This document shows positions 52,151-56,329 of a stretch of DNA of 56,329 bases, one piece after another. A program made the translations under genes and the position numbers. The notes beneath the pieces were generated by a model. It ran no database searches. It saw only the letters and a program-made list of their open reading frames with translations, and was not told the origin of the DNA. The stretch is from Methanothrix sp. (GTDB lineage Archaea > Halobacteriota > Methanosarcinia > Methanotrichales > Methanotrichaceae). How positions within the stretch are numbered: the first letter of the stretch is position 1; each line of letters starts with the position of its first letter. Location: NCBI GenBank assembly GCA_018052825.1, contig JAGPMN010000004.1:1-56329 (forward strand). Reading direction: 5' to 3'.

Positions 52151-52253
52151 GGGGCTGAGGTTTGCAGTAATTACAAATAGCTCTTTTGGTCAATTTGCGC
52201 CGTCTTTTCGCGTGGCGGCTCTTGGGTTGTGTATGTGTCCAATTATTAAAAAA

Positions 52254-52913
52254 TTATTTCCTGTAACCGATGCTTATCCGCCCTGCGGTGCTCGTGTCCA
52301 GTATGCTGCTCTTCCGGTCTTCTCCCGTAGCGAGCCCTGATGCTGCAGCCCCTCCAGACGTGGTGTAGGCCTCCTGACGATGACGCTGCCCCTGCTGCAT
52401 GGCCTTGAGTTGATTGCGCTTCTCACCCGGCAGGAAAGAGGGGGGCTCTGCCCACCATGCGGAGGGATCGAATTCATTGCAGGAGTCGTTGCTGACCCTG
52501 GCCGTTCCTGCGTCCACGAGAAGCCTGTTCACTGGTGGCCAGACAGGGCGAAAGTCGCCGTCCATGAGGTAGACGACGCAGATCAGCTGGCTCCATTCAT
52601 TGCGTCCGGTGGATGAGCTGTCATCGATGTCCAGATATACCGTTTTGTTCATGAGAAGGTTATAGGCGTACTCCTTCGCAGCCTTGCCCTCCTGGGTCAG
52701 TGTGGATGGAGCCTCTATATCGGCAAGCCTTATGCTGTCTACGGCTGCCGTCCTGCTGTCGCCGATCAGCATCTCGACTCCCAGGGCATCGCCGCTTATA
52801 ACGCTCACCACTCTTCCTGCGGCCTCATCGGGCAGTGCCAGAACATTGCAGGCGGCCAGCATGATGGTGGAGCATATGAGGGCGGAGCTGACCTCCGCAG
52901 AGCGCCGCATCAT
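52254..52913 (-). CDS. Degenerate thermonuclease paralogue (SNase fold)
   Basis: A 219-residue protein with a signal segment (about 8-26) and an SNase-like barrel: G-R-V-V-S-V-I-S-G-D-A-L, S-I-R62-L-A-D-I-E-A-P, Y-L-D-I-D-D-S and V-V-Y. Two of the three catalytic residues differ: the Glu position is Ser70 and the second Arg position is Leu110. It is therefore probably not a nuclease. It shares E-F-D-P-x-x-W-W with the other SNase-like gene (41921-42681) but lacks the Cys-rich tail. ATG 52913 is chosen from GGAG 5 bases upstream; longer in-frame starts reach 53009. Confidence 0.7.
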   Translation of the reverse strand: MMRRSAEVSSALICSTIMLAACNVLALPDEAAGRVVSVISGDALGVEMLIGDSRTAAVDSIRLADIEAPSTLTQEGKAAKEYAYNLLMNKTVYLDIDDSSSTGRNEWSQLICVVYLMDGDFRPVWPPVNRLLVDAGTARVSNDSCNEFDPSAWWAEPPSFLPGEKRNQLKAMQQGQRHRQEAYTTSGGAAASGLATGEDRKSSILDTSTAGRISIGYRK

Positions 52914-53008
52914 GATAGCTCCAATGCATTTTTCAATTAAAATCATTCCGCTGCCCGACCGAATCAAATGCATAGGCATATTAACGAAAGGCGCAAAGCC
53001 TCCGGCCA

Positions 53009-54013
53009 ATGCCTGAGCAATCCACGGCTATAAAGGTTGACAGAAGGAGCGGCGAGAGAATGAGAAGATCGCTGATTGAGGCAGGCCTCTTCGACCGCAG
53101 CCGCAAGATCCGCTCGGACGGCCCTTTTCTCTACCTGCCCGTCCTGCCGCTTGACGAGCGCTCAGAAGCAAGCCTGCGCTCTGTTGCCGAGTTTGAGCTG
53201 GCGCAGGTCGATCTCCTGCCGGAGGAGCATATCCCCACACCTGAGGAGATACTGGGCTACTGCCCAAGATTCGATGTGGTGGGGGACATCGCCCTGATCG
53301 AGGAGGATGATGAAGCCGAGGCGGGACGTGTGGCAGCTGCCCTCATGGCAGCCAACAGGAGCCTGAAGACTGTCATCTCTGCCATATCCGATGTGGAAGG
53401 GGAGTTTCGCACCCGCCGCTTCCGCCATGTGGCAGGCGAGAAGAGGTGTTTCACAGTGCATAGGGAGCACGGCCTCTCCTACCGTGTGGACCTGCAGGGG
53501 GCATACTTCACCGGCAGGCTGGGCACGGAGAGGCTGCGCGTGGCCAAACAGGTGCTGCCCGGCCAGATGGTCCTGGACATGTTCGCGGGCGTGGGGCCAT
53601 TCGCCCTGCTCCTCGCCAAAAGGGGCGCCCGCGTCATAGCCATCGACAAAAATCCCATAGCAGTCAAATACCTGCGGGAGAATGCACTCCTGAATAAAAT
53701 TAAAAACATAGAGATACTCGAGGGGGACGCGGCAGAGCTGGCCCTGCGCTACCGGAGGCGGGCAGATCATGTGATCATGAACCTGCCCCACAGCGCCTCT
53801 GCTTTCCTCATACCTGCCATGCGGGCGGCTGCGCCGGGCGGCATAGTCCACTACTACTGCATCGCCCCGGAGGCGGAGCTCTTCCGGGACGAGGAGATGA
53901 TAGAAAAAGCGGCCGGGGTGGTGGGTGCGAATGTCAAGGTCCTCCGCCGGGAGATCGTGCGCAGCTACGCGCCCAGGAGGCATAATGTGGTGATCGGCTT
54001 CAGGGTGGAATAG
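53009..54013 (+). CDS. trm5: tRNA (guanine37-N1)-methyltransferase
   Basis: A 334-residue enzyme. The N-terminal D1/D2 region is followed by a class I SAM domain with V-L-D-M-F-A-G-V-G-P-F-A (motif I, about 190-201), V-I-A-I-D-K-N-P, and the catalytic N-L-P-H (motif IV, about 252-255). F-R-x-x-R-F and Y-F-x-x-R-L complete the Trm5b-type pattern. It methylates G37 next to the anticodon to prevent frameshifting. ATG 53009 gives the full N-terminus. Confidence 0.93.
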   Translation: MPEQSTAIKVDRRSGERMRRSLIEAGLFDRSRKIRSDGPFLYLPVLPLDERSEASLRSVAEFELAQVDLLPEEHIPTPEEILGYCPRFDVVGDIALIEEDDEAEAGRVAAALMAANRSLKTVISAISDVEGEFRTRRFRHVAGEKRCFTVHREHGLSYRVDLQGAYFTGRLGTERLRVAKQVLPGQMVLDMFAGVGPFALLLAKRGARVIAIDKNPIAVKYLRENALLNKIKNIEILEGDAAELALRYRRRADHVIMNLPHSASAFLIPAMRAAAPGGIVHYYCIAPEAELFRDEEMIEKAAGVVGANVKVLRREIVRSYAPRRHNVVIGFRVE

Positions 54014-54062
54014 TCAGTCACACCAGATAAAAACGATAATATTCAAGCCCCTCCCCGTATCC

Positions 54063-54932
54063 TCAGCGCTTCATCAGCGGCACATACTCCACGCCCGGCC
54101 TGTTCCTGCTGGTCTCCATGCGGTACAGGTCCATGAGAGCATAGACCTCCTCCGGGACATCTGTCTGTACGCACTCTCCCAGCAGCGACCGCGCCTCCTC
54201 GGCCATGAAGGGATGGTCGTGGGTGTACTTTCCCGAGACGAACTCCTCCACTATAGCTGCCAGCCTGTCATCCCCACACTTTCCCTCCAGGATCTTTGCC
54301 AGGAGCTCCCTCATCTGCTGCATGGCCTTCTTTGCCTCTTCAGCGTATATGAGGGTCTTGTCGTCGATCTCATCGATCTTCTTCCTGCCCACAACCTCGA
54401 GAAGCGAGGTGGCTGGGTAGCTGCCCTGTGCGTCTCCCAGCTGCGGGTCGACAGGACCCAAGGCGGCATGGGGGTCCATGATGATCTTGTCCGCGGCAAA
54501 TGCGATGAGGGTTCCTCCGCTCATGGCGTAGTGGGGCACTATGACCGTCTTGGTCGCCGGATGGGCCCTGAGGGCCATGGCGATCTGGGTCGCCGCCAGG
54601 GCCAGGCCGCCCGGAGTATGCAGTATGATGTCTATGGGCACATCCTTTCGTGCAGCTCGAATGGCCCTCAGCACCCTCTCGCTGTCATCGATATCTATAT
54701 AGCGGGCCAGAGGAATGCCGAGGAAGCTGATGGTCTCCTGGCGGTGGATGAGGGCTATAACCTGCGTCCCCCTTTTCTTGCCAAGCTTTCCCAGTACGGC
54801 CTTTCTTGCTGTCTGAAGGTAGTACCTCTGCATCATGGGCACGAGAAATAGAAGGATAAAAATAATAAGCCACAAGTTGTTTACCAATAGACCGGCATCT
54901 CCGCCGGCCTGAGCCAGCCACGGATACATCAT
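54063..54932 (-). CDS. Membrane-bound SDH-type (ClpP-fold) serine protease
   Basis: A 289-residue protein with one N-terminal membrane helix (about 16-35) and a ClpP/crotonase-like domain. It has I-I-L-H-T-P-G-G-L (about 103-111), nucleophile Ser in Y-A-M-S-G-G-T-L (about 139), then M-D-P-H-A-A-L-G-P-V-D-P-Q-L-G-D. The family (SDH/SppA-like, PF01972) is named for Ser-Asp-His residues. It may degrade signal peptides or membrane proteins; inferred. A TATTTAAA box lies about 20 bases before ATG 54932 on the minus strand. Confidence 0.88.
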   Translation of the reverse strand: MMYPWLAQAGGDAGLLVNNLWLIIFILLFLVPMMQRYYLQTARKAVLGKLGKKRGTQVIALIHRQETISFLGIPLARYIDIDDSERVLRAIRAARKDVPIDIILHTPGGLALAATQIAMALRAHPATKTVIVPHYAMSGGTLIAFAADKIIMDPHAALGPVDPQLGDAQGSYPATSLLEVVGRKKIDEIDDKTLIYAEEAKKAMQQMRELLAKILEGKCGDDRLAAIVEEFVSGKYTHDHPFMAEEARSLLGECVQTDVPEEVYALMDLYRMETSRNRPGVEYVPLMKR

Positions 54933-55042
54933 GCCTCAATTGACGGCATTCGTATTTAAAATTTCTGTGAGTCGGAGACGCCGGGGAGGCAGTTCAGCGA
55001 ACCATATTAATACGAGTAAGACCTCTTATCACGGGGGTTTAT

Positions 55043-55729
55043 ATGATCCGAAATATCGGCCTGAAGATGGGCCTGGCGTCTTTCCTTCTTTTGGCGCTGC
55101 TCATCTCTTTGCAGCCAGCGTCGGCCTTGGATGCATCAGACGCGCCGGCCGCATCCGGGACGGCGGCGACAGCGGCAGAGGAGGCAGCCTCGGGTTTGCA
55201 GGGAATCTGGAAGGCTAATTTGGGCGAGAGCGAGGTCGTCATGGCCATCAACCAGTCGGGAGATTTCCTCTTCGGCCTGGTCAAATCGGAGGGAGAAAGT
55301 CCCTGGAACGGTGCGGCCTCCGGATTGCTGTCCACTTCCACATCGCCATCGTCCTCATCTCAGAGCACCGCCTTCCTATCCATGGCCGCCCTGGAGGGCG
55401 ATACAGTTACATCCACATTCATCAGGGCAGATGTACAGAACAAGACCATGGACGGCATATTCGTACGGACGGATAGCAGTGGAAAGGCCAGCCGGGGAGA
55501 GTTTACTGCCATCATGATCAGCCCGGATACATCCGGATATACCCCGGCAGCTGTCGCTACATCAGCCCAGCCATCTGAAAAGTCTGCAGCCCAGGAGGAG
55601 GCAGGAGGAGAGGCTGAGGCCGCCCAGCCTGGCGCCAGCATTGAGACGGCGGAGAGCAGGTTTAAGGATGTAACAAAGCTTGCCAAGGGCATCAATCCCA
55701 ATATCCTGCCCCGAATGGCACCCCTGTAG
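55043..55729 (+). CDS. Secreted protein of unknown function
   Basis: A 228-residue protein with signal peptide (1-28, L-K-M-G-L-A-S-F-L-L-L-A-L-L-I-S). A small beta domain (about 50-165: G-I-W-K-A-N-L-G-E-S-E-V-V-M-A-I-N-Q, G-D-F-L-F-G-L-V-K) and an Ala/Glu-rich C-terminal part follow. N-x-T sequons suggest surface glycosylation. No family is recognised. A T-rich terminator lies after it. Confidence 0.7.
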   Translation: MIRNIGLKMGLASFLLLALLISLQPASALDASDAPAASGTAATAAEEAASGLQGIWKANLGESEVVMAINQSGDFLFGLVKSEGESPWNGAASGLLSTSTSPSSSSQSTAFLSMAALEGDTVTSTFIRADVQNKTMDGIFVRTDSSGKASRGEFTAIMISPDTSGYTPAAVATSAQPSEKSAAQEEAGGEAEAAQPGASIETAESRFKDVTKLAKGINPNILPRMAPL

Positions 55730-55742
55730 GCATTGCAGGGCA

Positions 55743-55761
55743 GTTTATTCTTTTCTTTTTG
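55743..55761 (+). terminator. T-rich terminator
   Basis: TTTATTCTTTTCTTTTT lies 15-30 bases after the stop at 55729; such tracts stop archaeal RNA polymerase. Confidence 0.45.
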
Positions 55762-55842
55762 CCTCTCTTCATAATCATCTGCCCAAAAAACATAATTACA
55801 ATGAATACAAGATAGATACAAAGCCGATAAGGTGATAGCCTC

Positions 55843-55962
55843 ATGGAAGAGAATATGATGGACCCATTTAACATAGGGCTCTACATTATCGAAGCGGGGC
55901 TTGTCGGGCTGGTGATTTACGCCATGGCGGTACTGCCTGCCCTATTCAAGCCTTTGATCTGA
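55843..55962 (+). CDS. 39-residue single-pass membrane peptide
   Basis: A 40-codon frame with ATG 55843, TGA 55960-55962 and AAGGTGAT at 55829-55836, exactly 6 bases upstream. The peptide starts M-E-E-N-M-M-D-P-F and then has one hydrophobic helix (about 10-33, I-G-L-Y-I-I-E-A-G-L-V-G-L-V) ending in P-A-L-F-K-P-L-I. The strong ribosome site makes it likely to be translated. Its function is unknown; it may be a small subunit of a membrane complex or a regulator. Confidence 0.65.
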   Translation: MEENMMDPFNIGLYIIEAGLVGLVIYAMAVLPALFKPLI

Positions 55963-55975
55963 TCCGCATATGAGA

Positions 55976-56329
55976 TCAGGCTCGATTTCCTGAATGAGAA
56001 AATGCGGCAGAATGGTGGCGCTGGGATGCCTCAGAGAAGACGCTTTGTGTTGAGGTTACATTATAAAACGTCCTCAGCCGGCCTTCCGGATATATAACAG
56101 AAAACCTGGCAATCCCGTCCTTGCGGGGGTTGTCGCGGGTTCCGAAGGGCGTTGCGTCAAATAGATAGTAGCCGTCATTATATTTGCCGGCCCCTACCAC
56201 CTGAAGGGTTGCGCTTTTCGTGTCCGCCTTTACCAGCTTTACATAGCTGTAGCCTCCCAGGAAGTCCCTCAGCTCCGGCTCCAGATATCTGCACCCCAGA
56301 GCCAGTACATACAGTCTGGTAAACGGGTC
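55976..56329 (-). CDS. 3' part of a hypothetical protein gene (start outside window)
   Basis: An open frame runs from the right window edge to TGA 55976-55978, giving 117 residues. It contains V-L-A-L-G-C-R-Y-L-E-P-E-L-R-D-F-L-G-G-Y near the edge, then G-A-G-K-Y-N-D-G-Y-Y-L-F-D-A-T-P-F-G-T-R and R-F-S-V-I-Y-P-E-G-R. It is beta-rich and looks like a surface or sheath protein, but I recognise no family. The gene continues beyond the window. Confidence 0.65.
   Translation of the reverse strand, partial: DPFTRLYVLALGCRYLEPELRDFLGGYSYVKLVKADTKSATLQVVGAGKYNDGYYLFDATPFGTRDNPRKDGIARFSVIYPEGRLRTFYNVTSTQSVFSEASQRHHSAAFSHSGNRA

Overview
The window looks like chromosome from an acetate-using methanogenic archaeon, most probably the Methanothrix (Methanosaeta) group. 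This is inferred from several archaeal genes together: transcription factor E, replication factor C small subunit, Trm1 and Trm5, a fused Fae-Hps enzyme, the alternative (siroheme) heme route, a DUF2551 regulator, archaeal-type ProS, and a gamma-class carbonic anhydrase beside an OFA-type anion transporter. Many secreted parallel-beta-helix proteins, GC-rich genes with AT-rich promoters, Shine-Dalgarno sites of the GAGGTGA type, frequent TTG/GTG starts and TATA boxes 25-30 bases before apparently leaderless genes fit the same picture. No methanogenesis enzyme lies in the window, so the genus is an inference.

Layout. 1-6.7 kb: the right end of an IS21-family element has cut off the 3' end of an mscS channel gene. 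Beside it is a trehalose operon (otsAB, DUF5752, treT), then an OFA-family transporter. 6.7-11.1 kb: gamma carbonic anhydrase, then asd, ahbD-like, ahbA/B, thioredoxin and an MBL-fold hydrolase. 11.1-11.6 kb: a HicB antitoxin gene with a frameshifted hicA. 11.7-20 kb: a Vms1-type ribosome-rescue factor overlapping an LRV-repeat protein, a secreted protein, bacterial-type mutS-mutL, and a PurM/HypE-fold protein. 20-23.7 kb: a regulatory cluster (HTH regulator, TFE, HTH protein, DUF2551), a TPR protein, a Toprim protein and a DUF167 protein. 23.8-30.3 kb: a PurH-like protein that has lost most of its cyclohydrolase domain, NosD, Trm1, TraB and a CBS-containing site-2 protease.

30.4-39.2 kb is the most unusual part. 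A minus-strand run encodes NosD, two secreted double-rhodanese proteins, a subtilisin and an aldolase. Divergent from it are a DNRLRE surface protein and a thioredoxin-CcdA fusion. I read this as a possible cell-surface thiol/sulfur redox locus. 39.3-56.3 kb: Fae-Hps, an alkaline-phosphatase-fold protein, a frameshifted thermonuclease gene, rfcS, ileS, a bifunctional-nuclease-family protein, tRNA-Ala(GGC), LysE, SpoIIM, proS, a degenerate thermonuclease paralogue, trm5, an SDH-type serine protease, several secreted proteins and a 39-residue membrane peptide.

Main points for a second look: the two rhodanese paralogues with a CxPC loop in the first domain and no catalytic Cys in the second; single-base frameshifts in hicA and the thermonuclease gene; the IS21 disruption of mscS next to trehalose genes; the truncated PurH; and a 17-bp inverted repeat at 30361-30433. 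No rRNA, CRISPR array or replication origin was seen.
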